DNA of 48,317 nt from Chitinophagaceae bacterium (lineage in GTDB: Bacteria; Bacteroidota; Bacteroidia; Chitinophagales; Chitinophagaceae). Location: contig SEAD01000022.1 of assembly GCA_004173355.1 (NCBI GenBank), forward strand, positions 1 through 48,317, read 5' to 3'. The notes under the pieces are model-generated. The model was given only the letters and a program-made list of their open reading frames with translations. It was not told the origin of the DNA and did not search any database. Position numbers and translations under genes: made by a program. Numbering within the stretch: position 1 is the first letter of the stretch; the number at the start of each line of letters is the position of its first letter. Shown piece after piece: positions 23,770 to 32,599 of the stretch.

Positions 23770-24258
23770 ATGGCGGTTCACATGCTCAAGGCAGTCCAGC
23801 AGATTCCAGGTTCACCCGATGCCATCTGGAGTTTTTTTGCAAATCCGGCTAATCTCGCGAAAATCACACCGGAAGCGATGAACTTCCAGGTGATCTCCGA
23901 TAAATGGGAAAAGGAAATTTATCCCGGGCAGATCATCGAGTACCATGTGCGGCCACTACTGGGGATCAAAATGTACTGGATGACCGAGATCACGCAGGTA
24001 AAAAGCGGGGAGTTTTTTATTGACGAGCAACGCAAAGGGCCGTACAAGCTCTGGCACCACCAGCATCATTTTGAAAAAACGGAAGGCGGTGTGATGATGA
24101 CCGACCTGTTGCACTATTCAATACCCTATGGTTTTATCGGGTCAATCGCAAATGCGATACTGGTGAGATCAAAACTCAGGGCACTGTTTGAGCACCGGGT
24201 AAAGGCAATTGAGAGGATTTTCGGGAAGATGGGGGATACGCAGGTGCATATCAGGTAG
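23770..24258 (+). CDS. SRPBCC family (START-like) protein
   Basis: A 162-residue single-domain protein with the helix-grip fold typical of polyketide-cyclase and CoxG-like proteins. The N-terminus (QQIPGSPDAIWSFFANPANLAKITP) is the standard opening of the family, and the C-terminal long helix (LRALFEHRVKAIERIFGK) closes the hydrophobic cavity. Members bind lipids or other apolar ligands; some are annotated as cell-division inhibitor SulA-like without proof. No signal peptide is seen, so it is cytoplasmic. It is divergent from the helicase-nuclease across 65 nt. The 114 nt downstream to the hexosaminidase stop hold nothing I can name. No specific function is claimed. Confidence 0.85.
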   Translation: MAVHMLKAVQQIPGSPDAIWSFFANPANLAKITPEAMNFQVISDKWEKEIYPGQIIEYHVRPLLGIKMYWMTEITQVKSGEFFIDEQRKGPYKLWHHQHHFEKTEGGVMMTDLLHYSIPYGFIGSIANAILVRSKLRALFEHRVKAIERIFGKMGDTQVHIR

Positions 24259-24372
24259 GAACCGGATCCATGATCAATATTATCTGGGCATCCGGTCAGC
24301 GAATTGCGGAGGAAGACCAACCTTTTTGATGTAGGCGATTGCGTCTTCGCGTATCACAAACTATTCCCTGTG

Positions 24373-26262
24373 TTATAACCGCTTTTTCAGGTCTTTTACC
24401 GGAACCGACATCATCCGTCCGATCGGCTTTTTACCGCGATATGAAATCACACGCAGCAGCGATGCATCCCTGGGTACTTTCAGCGTTTCTTTATACACCG
24501 GGTAAAACTGGTCGGGATAGGAGTTGTCAAAACTGTAATGCAGGTTCAGGTCTTCAATCTCCGGCTTGAAATCCAACAACAGCTGGTTGCTGTCGCCTTT
24601 CACAATAATGTCAGCATCATAGATTGCAGGACTGTATTTTACCTGCGCCGAGTCGAGCCGTACAAACTGCGTCTCTACCCTTTTTACAAAACCATTCCAG
24701 TTGCGCGGGGCAGCGGGTGACCACAATACTTCCGCAATGGCAAAGGAACGTGGCCAGACCATATATTGTACCTGGCGGAAATTATAGACCTGCTCGGTCC
24801 AGAGGTTTCCCTGGCCGCCAAGGATGTATTTTGCTTCAACGCCTTCGGGCATTGGTTCAAACTGGTAAGTTTTATGCAGCCTCAGTGATGCATATACGGG
24901 TGGTTCCATGGAAACATCACTCTGCATGTAGTCGAGGTAGACAAAATCAGTAGGGGTCATCACTACGTAATGTTTGTCTTTCGCAGCATCCGCGCCTTTT
25001 TTCAAACCACGCCAGCTCATCACTGCTGCATTTTCAGCGAGGCCGCCATCCATGATCTCATCCCAGCCGATCATTTTTTTCCCTTTCGCCGCGATGATCT
25101 TTGCTACCCTTTTTACGAAATAGGCCTGTACCTCATCGAGGTTTTTCAGGTTTTCCTTTTGCATCAGGGCCTTGATGGCATCCGATTTTTCCCAGAAGTT
25201 GCGCGCTGTTTCGTCGCCACCCATATGGATATACTCAAAAGGGAAGAGCTGTGCCACTTCCGTAAATACTTTATCCAGGAACACATACACTTCCTCGTTG
25301 GCCGGGCAGAGTGAATTGTCCACCAGTCCGTAAAAATGCCCGCTGGCCGGCCATTCCATAAACTTATCACCGGCGCTGGGAGCCTTTACACCCGGTATGC
25401 ACGCAAGGTTCGGAAATGCAGCGAGGGCGGCCATGCTATGACCCGGCACATCAATTTCCGGCACGATATCCACGAAACGTGTGCGGGCATAAGCCACCAC
25501 ATCGCGGATCTGTTCGTGGGTGTAGAACCCGCCGTAGGTCTTTGGTTCATCCGGGGATGGCACGGACATATCACCAAAAGTGCCCGTCTTCTCCGGTCTC
25601 CAGGCACCGATTTCTGTCAGGCGCGGAAGGCTTTTGATTTCAATCCGCCATCCCTGGTCATCGGCAAGATGCCAGTGAAGCACGTTGAATTTATATTTCG
25701 CCATCTGGTCGATAAAAAGTTTCACTTCCGCCACCGTAAAGAAATGACGGGCCACATCGAGCATCAGTCCGCGCCACGCAAAACGGGGTGCATCGGTGAT
25801 TTCAACCCGGCTGAGTTTCCAGGTTGTACTGGTCCTGCCGGTTGTTTCGATTGCCGGCGGAAGCAGTTGCAACAGGGTCTGCAGGCCATAAAACAAACCG
25901 GCAGGTTCTTTAGCCGACACAACTATACCGGTTGCCGACACGGAGAGTTTATAAGCACCTTTAACGTCGCTCCCCGACTTATCGATCACAAAACGGATCC
26001 CCGAACTGGCGGTACCGCCTGTCACCGTGGTTTTGTACGTGGCAGAATGGTTGAGGGCCAGGGAAAACAATTTCGCCACGGCAATCACTTCCTCACCCCC
26101 GCTGGCGCGGATGACGGCATTTGCTGGTATGGTAAAGTAGCCGGTGCCGGTGGTTTTCAGCGACACAACTGCGGGGAGAAGCTGGCCGGCTACGGGATTT
26201 CCAGTCTGGGAAAACACGTGCAGGGAACATAAAAGCAGGCAGGCAGTGAGGATTTTTTTCAT
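24373..26262 (-). CDS. Secreted beta-N-acetylhexosaminidase (GH20)
   Basis: Releases terminal N-acetylglucosamine or N-acetylgalactosamine from chitin fragments, glycans or muropeptides, outside the inner membrane. The 629-residue chain has a signal peptide (MKKILTACLLLCSLHVFSQ), an N-terminal GH20b domain (about 25-150) and the catalytic barrel (about 155-510). The catalytic Asp-Glu pair is in HMGGDETARNFW; further landmarks are HWHLADDQGWRIEIKSLP, PEIDVPGHSMAAL and the tryptophan-rich substrate pocket WDEIMDGG. The end (about 530-629) is a short beta region rather than a large binding module. It stands alone, not beside a SusCD pair. A GH20 in this type of soil bacterium fits chitin or peptidoglycan use. 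Confidence 0.95.
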   Translation of the reverse strand: MKKILTACLLLCSLHVFSQTGNPVAGQLLPAVVSLKTTGTGYFTIPANAVIRASGGEEVIAVAKLFSLALNHSATYKTTVTGGTASSGIRFVIDKSGSDVKGAYKLSVSATGIVVSAKEPAGLFYGLQTLLQLLPPAIETTGRTSTTWKLSRVEITDAPRFAWRGLMLDVARHFFTVAEVKLFIDQMAKYKFNVLHWHLADDQGWRIEIKSLPRLTEIGAWRPEKTGTFGDMSVPSPDEPKTYGGFYTHEQIRDVVAYARTRFVDIVPEIDVPGHSMAALAAFPNLACIPGVKAPSAGDKFMEWPASGHFYGLVDNSLCPANEEVYVFLDKVFTEVAQLFPFEYIHMGGDETARNFWEKSDAIKALMQKENLKNLDEVQAYFVKRVAKIIAAKGKKMIGWDEIMDGGLAENAAVMSWRGLKKGADAAKDKHYVVMTPTDFVYLDYMQSDVSMEPPVYASLRLHKTYQFEPMPEGVEAKYILGGQGNLWTEQVYNFRQVQYMVWPRSFAIAEVLWSPAAPRNWNGFVKRVETQFVRLDSAQVKYSPAIYDADIIVKGDSNQLLLDFKPEIEDLNLHYSFDNSYPDQFYPVYKETLKVPRDASLLRVISYRGKKPIGRMMSVPVKDLKKRL

Positions 26263-26309
26263 AAATACAGTTGTGACCCGAAAGATAAAATTAAAAGCCC
26301 AGCCGGCCG

Positions 26310-26341
26310 TTTGCTTGTATCAGGGGAATCTATTATTTTTC
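26310..26341 (+). promoter_or_regulatory. Candidate promoter for the M48 metalloprotease gene
   Basis: TTTG (26310-26313), a 20-bp spacer and TATTTTTC (26334-26341), which is one base from TAnnTTTG. A transcript would start near 26348, about 50 nt before the ATG at 26398. This also argues against a start at the upstream in-frame ATG at 26311. Confidence 0.55.
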
Positions 26342-26397
26342 CGCCCTGGATAACCGGGTATTCAAACCACCATCCCGCCCGGTTGTGCAAACCACCA

Positions 26398-27774
26398 ATG
26401 ACAATTCGATTTTGTGCCCTGGCACTGACTGCCCTTGTGAGCCAACTTGTATCTGCCCAGGATACCGGCATCCCCGCGCTGTTGCTCGACGACTCCCTGC
26501 TCAAACAGCAAATGCTCGACATTACGCTGAAAAAAAAGGACAAGGCCCTTGCCTCTGTGGGAAAACAATACGCAAAGGATTACAGGGATATTTATAACCG
26601 GCAGTTTGGTACCATTACCGAAACCTGGAAGTCCAGCCGCCCAGTCACCGAGCCCCGTGCACACCAGTTTCTCCAGTCGGTGATGGGGAAAATCACCACC
26701 GGGAATGAAGAACTCCGGAATACCGATGCCCGAGTGGTATTTACCCGCGACTGGTGGCCGAATGCGGTGAGCATGGGTGATGGTACGATCCTCGTTAACG
26801 CAGGACTGGTAACGGGTCTGGACAACGAGGCCGAACTCGCCTTTGTGATCTGCCATGAACTTGCACACTATTATCTCGAACATACTACAAAGAGTATTGC
26901 CAAACTGGTAGCCACGCAGAACAGCGAGGAGTTCAAGGCCGAGCTGAAACGCTTATCAAAAGAGCAGTACCGTGTGAATGCACAGTACAATGACCTGCTG
27001 AAGACGATATCATTTGACAGTCGCCGTCACAGCCGCGAGCATGAAACCGAAGCTGACCAGCTGGCGTTCCGGTTTATGAAAAATTCGGGATACGATTGCA
27101 ATGCCATGCGTACCTGTCTCGAAAAACTCGATCATATCGACGACAGCCTGCTGGCTGCGAGGGTGCCGGTAAATTCAGTATTCAATTTCACCGGTTACCC
27201 CTTTAATAATAGATGGGTGCGTGAGGAGTCGTCGATTTTTTCCGGGATGAAACAGGAAACATCGCTAAAAACCCAGGCCGAGCGCGACTCCCTGAAAACC
27301 CACCCCGCCTGCGAACACCGGATCGCCATGCTGGCTGATTCCATAAGGGCTGTAAGCCCCGCCGGTAACGGATTCCAGGTGGATGAGACCTACTTCGCCA
27401 GGTTGAAATGCCAGTTTGCCCTCGAGATCATGGAGCAGTGTTATACCAACGAGAACCTGGGTCTCAATCTCTATTTTGCCATCACAAGGCTCAATGCAAA
27501 TGCTGACGACCCGATGGCCGTTTACAATATCAGCCGGGCGCTGAATGACCTGTATACCCTCCAGCGCGACCATAAAATGGGTAAGTATATCGACAGTGAA
27601 GACCGCAGTAATCCAAAGGATTATAACCAGCTCCTGCGGATGTTCTCCCGGATAAAACTGGACGAGCTCGGTGAACTTGCCTGGTTTTTTGCCAGGCAAC
27701 ATGAGCCATTCATGAAACAATATCCCGGTTACAACGAGCTGGTGCAGGCCGCAAAGGCAAACCGTGGAAAATAA
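26398..27774 (+). CDS. Secreted M48-family zinc metalloprotease
   Basis: A 458-residue peptidase with a signal peptide (MTIRFCALALTALVSQLVSA, cut before QDTG). The zinc site is HELAH (153-157), with the third ligand Glu218 in HETEADQLAF, the pattern of M48 enzymes. The strand NAVSMGDGTILVNAGLV ahead of the helix is typical of BepA/LoiP-like periplasmic members, which act on misfolded outer-membrane proteins. The C-terminal 200 residues are helical and of no known family. I start at 26398 because the upstream in-frame ATG would lie inside the promoter and hide the signal peptide. The next gene starts 44 nt after the stop. Confidence 0.9.
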   Translation: MTIRFCALALTALVSQLVSAQDTGIPALLLDDSLLKQQMLDITLKKKDKALASVGKQYAKDYRDIYNRQFGTITETWKSSRPVTEPRAHQFLQSVMGKITTGNEELRNTDARVVFTRDWWPNAVSMGDGTILVNAGLVTGLDNEAELAFVICHELAHYYLEHTTKSIAKLVATQNSEEFKAELKRLSKEQYRVNAQYNDLLKTISFDSRRHSREHETEADQLAFRFMKNSGYDCNAMRTCLEKLDHIDDSLLAARVPVNSVFNFTGYPFNNRWVREESSIFSGMKQETSLKTQAERDSLKTHPACEHRIAMLADSIRAVSPAGNGFQVDETYFARLKCQFALEIMEQCYTNENLGLNLYFAITRLNANADDPMAVYNISRALNDLYTLQRDHKMGKYIDSEDRSNPKDYNQLLRMFSRIKLDELGELAWFFARQHEPFMKQYPGYNELVQAAKANRGK

Positions 27775-27818
27775 CCCTCCGTAAACATTAACGCCAAATA
27801 CTAAACAAACAACCACCG

Positions 27819-29354
27819 ATGAAAAAAACATCCATGCTCCTGCTGATGCTCTTCGTAGCTTCTGCAGCTGCTTTTGCCCAGAACCTCGCACTGGAGAACG
27901 TGCAGCGCGCCACCCTGCGCAACAGTGATGCGATCCGTGAAGGATCCGAAGTAAAGGGTTATTATTTCTATTACGAAAGCGACAGGATCGACAAACGTAC
28001 GAGGGAGTTTACACTCCGCATCACCGACAACAACCTCGCGACCCTGAAAGACATCAAATTCCAGGACACCAAGGACACGCGTGTGCTCGAGTCTTCCTTC
28101 AACGGCACCGACCTTATCTTCCTGATCTTCCACGAAAAGGAAAGGAACTTCGAATACCAGGTATATGGTGCTGACGGTAAAAAGAAATTCAACTACAATC
28201 GCGAACTGAGTAAAAAAGAAATCAAGTATCTCGAGCTGACCTATCTCGCCGATGAAGAGGATACTTACAAAGGTCTTTACCCGATCGATGGTATCGGATT
28301 TATATCCAACATGCCAAGCCGGGAGGATAAGGACTACACCTTCCAGGTTGATTTCTTTGGTACCGACAAAAAGAAACAATGGACCTACATCCCGACCGAT
28401 GGCGGCAAAAAAAACATGGGCGACTATCTTGGTACCCACAATGGTGTGGTATATATGGGTGTGCTGGAATACAACAGTAACCTGGACCAGAAACCGGATT
28501 CCTATATCATCGGGCTTGATATGGCAACTGGTCGCCAGTTGTTTAAAAAGCCAACAGACAACGGCAAATACCGTTTCTATCCCAGCAGCATGAATGTGGT
28601 TGGAGGCAAGCCCTATATTTTTGGTGAATATTTCAACCTGAACGCAAACGTGATCAAGGATAAGTCAAGCGGATTCATGTTTCTCGGTATCGACGAAAAA
28701 GGAAAACTGACCAGCGAGAAATTCAACAGCTGGGATCTCGAACTCGGTAAATTCCTTGATGTAAGCGCTAAAGGACGTATCGCAGACTTCGGGTACATGT
28801 ATGTTCACCAGATCATCCAGGTGGCAAACGGAGATGTATATGCAATCGGTGAAGGTTGGAAGAAAGCCGCGAGCGGATTGGGTATAGCCGCACAGGCGAT
28901 TGGTGCAGGTGGTGTAGCCGCTATCAAAATCAAGGTAACGGATATGATCGTCATCCAGTTCGACAAGGATTTTAATGTGAAGGGCGCGAAAGTTTATGCC
29001 AAACGCGACAATTCAATCGAACTGCCACAGGGTGCAGGCCTGGCCGCAGGTCCGGCCCTTGCGAAATTCATCAAATACAACTATGGTGGATTTGACTATG
29101 TATACTCTCAGGTAAACAAGGACCGCACCTCTTTTGCGGTTTGTTATGCCGATTGGGTAAAGGAAAAAGATTACAAGGGTGCAACATTCAATGCGATCAG
29201 TTACAATGATGGTAAATTCTCGCAGGATATGATCCCTACCAAATCCAAAGCCACCTCATCGCAGGTGTTGCCTGCCGAACAGGGGAAGGTACTGATCCTG
29301 GAATATTTCAAAAAAGAAAAACGCCTCAGCGCACATTTCGAAAAGCTGAACTAG
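27819..29354 (+). CDS. Secreted protein of unknown function
   Basis: A 511-residue exported protein with a clear signal peptide (MKKTSMLLLMLFVASAAAFA, cut before QNLA). The body is rich in aromatic residues, Lys, Asp and Gly, with repeating beta segments such as YIIGLDMATGRQLFKKP and FMFLGIDEKGKLTSEKF, which look like blades of a propeller or other beta-repeat fold. One hydrophobic Gly/Ala stretch at about 355-380 (GLGIAAQAIGAGGVAAIKI) could be buried or membrane-touching. I do not recognise a named domain with confidence. It lies 44 nt after the M48 protease in the same direction and is closed by a strong terminator. Its coding sequence is somewhat richer in A and T than its neighbours, which may reflect codon choice for high expression. 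Confidence 0.85.
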   Translation: MKKTSMLLLMLFVASAAAFAQNLALENVQRATLRNSDAIREGSEVKGYYFYYESDRIDKRTREFTLRITDNNLATLKDIKFQDTKDTRVLESSFNGTDLIFLIFHEKERNFEYQVYGADGKKKFNYNRELSKKEIKYLELTYLADEEDTYKGLYPIDGIGFISNMPSREDKDYTFQVDFFGTDKKKQWTYIPTDGGKKNMGDYLGTHNGVVYMGVLEYNSNLDQKPDSYIIGLDMATGRQLFKKPTDNGKYRFYPSSMNVVGGKPYIFGEYFNLNANVIKDKSSGFMFLGIDEKGKLTSEKFNSWDLELGKFLDVSAKGRIADFGYMYVHQIIQVANGDVYAIGEGWKKAASGLGIAAQAIGAGGVAAIKIKVTDMIVIQFDKDFNVKGAKVYAKRDNSIELPQGAGLAAGPALAKFIKYNYGGFDYVYSQVNKDRTSFAVCYADWVKEKDYKGATFNAISYNDGKFSQDMIPTKSKATSSQVLPAEQGKVLILEYFKKEKRLSAHFEKLN

Positions 29355-29371
29355 GTTTTTTTCCACGATAG

Positions 29372-29413
29372 AAAAATTCCCCCGTACCGAACCGGCACAG
29401 GGGAATTTTTTTT
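29372..29413. terminator. Bidirectional intrinsic terminator
   Basis: AAAAATTCCCC (29372-29382) and GGGGAATTTTT (29400-29410) form an 11-bp stem with T-runs on both strands. It separates the converging secreted-protein gene (stop 29354) and the AraC regulator gene (stop 29422). Confidence 0.85.
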
Positions 29414-29421
29414 ATACCAGG

Positions 29422-30333
29422 TCAGTTCATGTTCCGGAACTCAACCGGTGTTTTTCCCGTTTTCTGTTTGAATAGTTTGGTGAAATACTGCGGGTATTCA
29501 AACCCAAGTGAGTAGGCAATCTCGCTCACACTACGGCTGGTAGTGGCAAGTGTGTTCTTTGCTACTTCGATGAGATGGAAATGGATATGATCCTGTGCAT
29601 TTTTACCCGTTTCCTTTTTCAGCAAATCACCGAGGTAACCAGGGGAAAGATTCACCTTTTCTGCGAGGTATTTTACCGAAGGCAGTCCTTTTTCATCCAT
29701 GCCGGGTTGTTTGAACCAGGCATGCAGTAATTTCTCCACCTGGATAACGGTTTCATGGTTGGAGTGCTGCCGGGTGATAAACTGTCGTCCGTAAAACCGC
29801 GAGCAGTAGTTCAGCAGCAGTTCAATCGATGACACAATGATGGACTGGCTATGTACATCGATATTCTCTTTGAGCTCGGCATTGATTTTCCGGACACAAT
29901 CATTGAGCAACTGTTTCTCTTTATCCGATAGATGCAGCGATTCAGAAACCTCGTAAGAGAAAAAGCTATAGTCCTCCATCTTACCATTCAGCGAGGTGCC
30001 GCGGATCAGGTCCTGATGGAAAAAGAGTCCCCAGCCTTCCATTGTTGGCTGCTGTTCTTCCATGGCATCCATTTCAATGGACTGGCCCGGTGCGAGGCAG
30101 ATCAGGCGTCCATCGTGGAAGTCGACCGGTTTCCTGCCATACCGGATATTATCCCCGCTGTATTCCTTGAAAAGGATCGCATAAAAGTCGGCACCGATCC
30201 GTGTGTTGTCCTCCACCTTTGGATGTGTCCGCGTAAAGTCAAGGATCGCCACCAGCGGGTGTGTGGGTTTGACATCTGCCCCGAATACACGGAACAGGTC
30301 GGTGATGGTGCGCATGTGAATGTGGTCACTCAT
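29422..30333 (-). CDS. AraC-family transcriptional regulator
   Basis: A 303-residue regulator. The N-terminal half (about 1-170) is a cupin-like ligand domain with features such as FHDGRLICLAPGQSIEMDA. The C-terminal 100 residues are the double helix-turn-helix of AraC proteins, with LAEKVNLSPGYLGDLLKKE in the first unit and the family signature ISEIAYSLGFEYPQYFTKLFK, here beginning VSEIAYSLGFE, in the second. It begins 12 nt after the SDR oxidoreductase stop codon, so the two are one transcript with the oxidoreductase first. Members of this arrangement usually control their own operon and the linked oxidoreductase (inference). Confidence 0.93.
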   Translation of the reverse strand: MSDHIHMRTITDLFRVFGADVKPTHPLVAILDFTRTHPKVEDNTRIGADFYAILFKEYSGDNIRYGRKPVDFHDGRLICLAPGQSIEMDAMEEQQPTMEGWGLFFHQDLIRGTSLNGKMEDYSFFSYEVSESLHLSDKEKQLLNDCVRKINAELKENIDVHSQSIIVSSIELLLNYCSRFYGRQFITRQHSNHETVIQVEKLLHAWFKQPGMDEKGLPSVKYLAEKVNLSPGYLGDLLKKETGKNAQDHIHFHLIEVAKNTLATTSRSVSEIAYSLGFEYPQYFTKLFKQKTGKTPVEFRNMN

Positions 30334-30345
30334 ATCGTTGCGGAT

Positions 30346-31161
30346 TTACAGGCCAAACTGCATCCTCAGTGTTGCGTCCAGCGATTCGTCATCCAGTTGT
30401 TTCCGTGCGCCGATCATCTGGCGGGCATCTTCCCCTGCAATATAACGCAACTGGTTTTTCCCGTCGGTGGCGGCTTCAAAGATTACCTCCGCAATTTTTA
30501 CAGGTGCCGATGCGTGCACAAAAAATTCGTCCATTGCCCCGATCACCTTGCCGAGCAGGGGCTGGTATTCCAGGAGGGTTTCGTCATTGCTGATGTCCAT
30601 CGAGCGTCCTTTGAAATCGGTAGCCACTGCACCTGGTTCAACGATTTTTACTTTCACCCCGAATTCCCTCAGCTCAAAATCCAGCGATTCCGAGATTCCC
30701 TCCACGGCGAATTTTGTGCCATGGTAAAGCGATCCAAAGGGGAACGCCAGCTTGCCGCCGACGCTGGAAATATTGATAATGATGCCATCCCGGTTGCTTC
30801 GGAAATGGGGCAGCAATGCGCGGGTGACATCCAGCAGTCCGATCACATTGGTATCAAACTGACGGATGATACTTTCACGGGAGAATGACTCGAGTGGACC
30901 GTATGCTCCGTAGCCTGCATTGTTGAGCACGACATCAATTTTGCCAAAGGTCCGGATGCCGAGTGCCACGGCCGTTTCCACGGATGTATTATCCAGTACA
31001 TCCAGCCGGGTGACCACTACATTTTCCAGCTGGGCGAGTTCTGTGTCATTTGCAGGCTGCCGCATGGTGGCCAGCACGTTCCAGCCGCGTGACTGGAAAT
31101 ATTTTACCGTGTCCCTACCGATTCCGCTGCTTGCGCCTGTTACAAGGATTGTCTTTTTCAT
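30346..31161 (-). CDS. SDR-family NAD(P)-dependent oxidoreductase
   Basis: A 271-residue classical short-chain dehydrogenase. The Rossmann glycine motif is TGASSGIG (8-15), the stabilising motif is NNAGYG (80-85), and the active-site Tyr146 and Lys150 are in YHGTK, with Ser133 upstream in INISSVGG. I start at the ATG at 31161, right before the first strand (MKKTILVTGAS); ten upstream in-frame codons lack similarity. Such enzymes reduce carbonyls or oxidise alcohols; substrate is unknown. An AraC regulator gene follows 12 nt later. A GTGTTAACAC palindrome lies 46-55 bases before the start and could be its operator. Confidence 0.93.
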   Translation of the reverse strand: MKKTILVTGASSGIGRDTVKYFQSRGWNVLATMRQPANDTELAQLENVVVTRLDVLDNTSVETAVALGIRTFGKIDVVLNNAGYGAYGPLESFSRESIIRQFDTNVIGLLDVTRALLPHFRSNRDGIIINISSVGGKLAFPFGSLYHGTKFAVEGISESLDFELREFGVKVKIVEPGAVATDFKGRSMDISNDETLLEYQPLLGKVIGAMDEFFVHASAPVKIAEVIFEAATDGKNQLRYIAGEDARQMIGARKQLDDESLDATLRMQFGL

Positions 31162-31206
31162 GTTGTTTGTTTTAATAATGTAAAGGTGCAACCGCCGGCG
31201 GGGTGG

Positions 31207-31216
31207 GTGTTAACAC
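31207..31216. promoter_or_regulatory. Palindrome upstream of the SDR/AraC operon
   Basis: GTGTTAACAC is a perfect 10-bp palindrome 46-55 bases before the SDR start codon. It is a possible regulator site for the SDR-AraC transcript, but AraC proteins more often bind direct repeats, and 10 bp may be chance. Confidence 0.25.
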
Positions 31217-31265
31217 GAATTGCGGGAGCTTGTATACTTTTTCCGGTTCTTTCCGGACAGGGCAT

Positions 31266-31299
31266 AAAAAAACGGCTAGTGTTGTACTGGCCGTTTTTT
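31266..31299. terminator. Strong terminator hairpin after the TPR membrane protein gene
   Basis: AAAAAACGGCTAGT (ending 31280) pairs with ACTGGCCGTTTTTT (31286-31299) in a 14-bp stem containing one wobble pair, with loop GTTGT. Both strands have T-runs. It begins 16 nt past the stop of the minus-strand TPR gene. Confidence 0.88.
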
Positions 31300-31315
31300 A
31301 CAGGATGGGTTGGGT

Positions 31316-31966
31316 TTATCCCGGCATCCTTGAAATATATTTTTCGATCTGTTTGATCTGGTCAACGATCTGCGGGGTGGTTGGCTTCAGCGCCTTTGCC
31401 CTGCGGAAAAAATCCTTTGACGCACGGAACTCGCGTTTATTCATCATGATGCTGCACATCTGCAGGTAAGCAGCCGCTTCATTTTCCTTATCAGGCAGGC
31501 CCTTGCGCAATGCCTGGCGGATATAGCTTTCAGCCTGGCGGATATCATTTTTCTGCATCGACAGCATTCCCATCTGCAGGAGGCTTGCACCTTCTGCTTC
31601 TTTCATGGGCATACCGAGCTCAAGTCCTTTTTTCATCATCTTCTCGGCCCCGTCAAAATCCTGTTTCATCATCGCGATATTGCCCTTCAGGGTGAAGTAC
31701 ACAGAGCGGATGGGTTTATAGAGGAGGTTGGGGAACTGGATCGAGTTCAGCACTTTTTCTGCGCCATCCATATCGCCATTTTCCATAAATGACTGGATAA
31801 GGCGGAGCGGACCGAAGAAGAAGTGGCCGAGTATGAGGATTACGCCAATAAGGTAAAGCGGGAATGCCGGCCAGAAACCAGCCGCGTAGTTAATATAAAT
31901 TGCCAGTGCGACCAGCGCGATACCGATCCAGAGGCGGAACCTGATAAGTAGGTTGTAAAACTTCAT
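31316..31966 (-). CDS. TPR-repeat inner-membrane protein
   Basis: A 216-residue protein. Two close membrane helices lie at the N-terminus (about 10-30 and 34-52: LWIGIALVALAIYINYAAGF, then FPLYLIGVILILGHFFFGPL). TPR-like helix pairs follow from about 60 to 205, with typical endings such as MDGAEKVLNSI and IRQAESYIRQALRKGLP. I start at the ATG at 31966 (MKFYNLLIRFRLW); the in-frame extension upstream of it crosses the promoter area. The repeats should face the cytoplasm and bind partner proteins; no enzyme motif is present. It is a single gene ending in a strong terminator. No specific role can be assigned. Confidence 0.82.
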   Translation of the reverse strand: MKFYNLLIRFRLWIGIALVALAIYINYAAGFWPAFPLYLIGVILILGHFFFGPLRLIQSFMENGDMDGAEKVLNSIQFPNLLYKPIRSVYFTLKGNIAMMKQDFDGAEKMMKKGLELGMPMKEAEGASLLQMGMLSMQKNDIRQAESYIRQALRKGLPDKENEAAAYLQMCSIMMNKREFRASKDFFRRAKALKPTTPQIVDQIKQIEKYISRMPG

Positions 31967-32065
31967 TCTGATAGATTTAGGTCTGTGTGACGGAGCGCAA
32001 ATGTAGTCCTTTTCCACCTCCGGGGGAAGGAAGGGGGTCAAAATTGCGGCATTCCGGACAGCGTT

Positions 32066-32572
32066 TTACTGGCGGGCATCATTGATTTCCAGCCAGTAAC
32101 CATCGGGGTCGGTAAAATAGATCTGTTTTACACCATCCACCCTGACGGTTACGCCCATTTTTTTGCCCGGCCAGTCCTCGTAGCTGACACCGTTTTTTTC
32201 AAGGTTTTTGATGAATTCATCCACCGATGGCACGGTGAAACAGAGGTGTGCATTTTTATCGTGGACCATCACATTTGCTGCCCCGCTGATCAGGTGCAGG
32301 TGTGATTTCGGGCCCACGCCAAACCAGGTATGACGCCCATCATGGAAAGGCTCAGGGATGGTATCGAGCCCTACAATCTCCTGGTAAAATTTCGTAGCCC
32401 TGGCAAGATCGGTCACATAAACCGCGATATGATTAAGGCTGATAGCCGGTTTTGCGGCCGTTGTATTTTTTGATTTCTTTTTTTCCTTCAGGTAATCCTT
32501 CAGGTTGCCCTGGGCGGATAAGCTGGAGCAGGCCAGCACGGCGGCAAAAAACAATGGCAGGCGATAGTTCAT
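32066..32572 (-). CDS. Secreted VOC-fold (glyoxalase/bleomycin-resistance-like) protein
   Basis: A 168-residue protein with a signal peptide (MNYRLPLFFAAVLACSSLSA, cut before QGNL), a Lys-rich spacer and one vicinal-oxygen-chelate domain (about 43-168). The domain shows the standard pattern: SLNHIAVYVTDLARATKFYQ with His48 as first metal ligand, SHLHLISG, AHLCFTV, and the closing YFTDPDGYWLEINDA with the last glutamate ligand. VOC proteins bind a divalent metal and isomerise, cleave or sequester small molecules; most are cytoplasmic, so the export signal is unusual. Substrate is unknown. It is 27 nt downstream of a secreted protein of unknown function on the same strand. Confidence 0.9.
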   Translation of the reverse strand: MNYRLPLFFAAVLACSSLSAQGNLKDYLKEKKKSKNTTAAKPAISLNHIAVYVTDLARATKFYQEIVGLDTIPEPFHDGRHTWFGVGPKSHLHLISGAANVMVHDKNAHLCFTVPSVDEFIKNLEKNGVSYEDWPGKKMGVTVRVDGVKQIYFTDPDGYWLEINDARQ

Positions 32573-32599
32573 CTGGGTAATTTGATCGCAATTTACCCA

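Noticed and set aside
24259-24372. Possible gene or terminator between the SRPBCC and GH20 genes
   Set aside because: No stem with a T-run and no convincing reading frame; I see nothing supportable here.
25336-26232. Plus-strand frame of 298 codons opposite the GH20 gene
   Set aside because: Antisense to clear GH20 catalytic motifs; no protein-family features.
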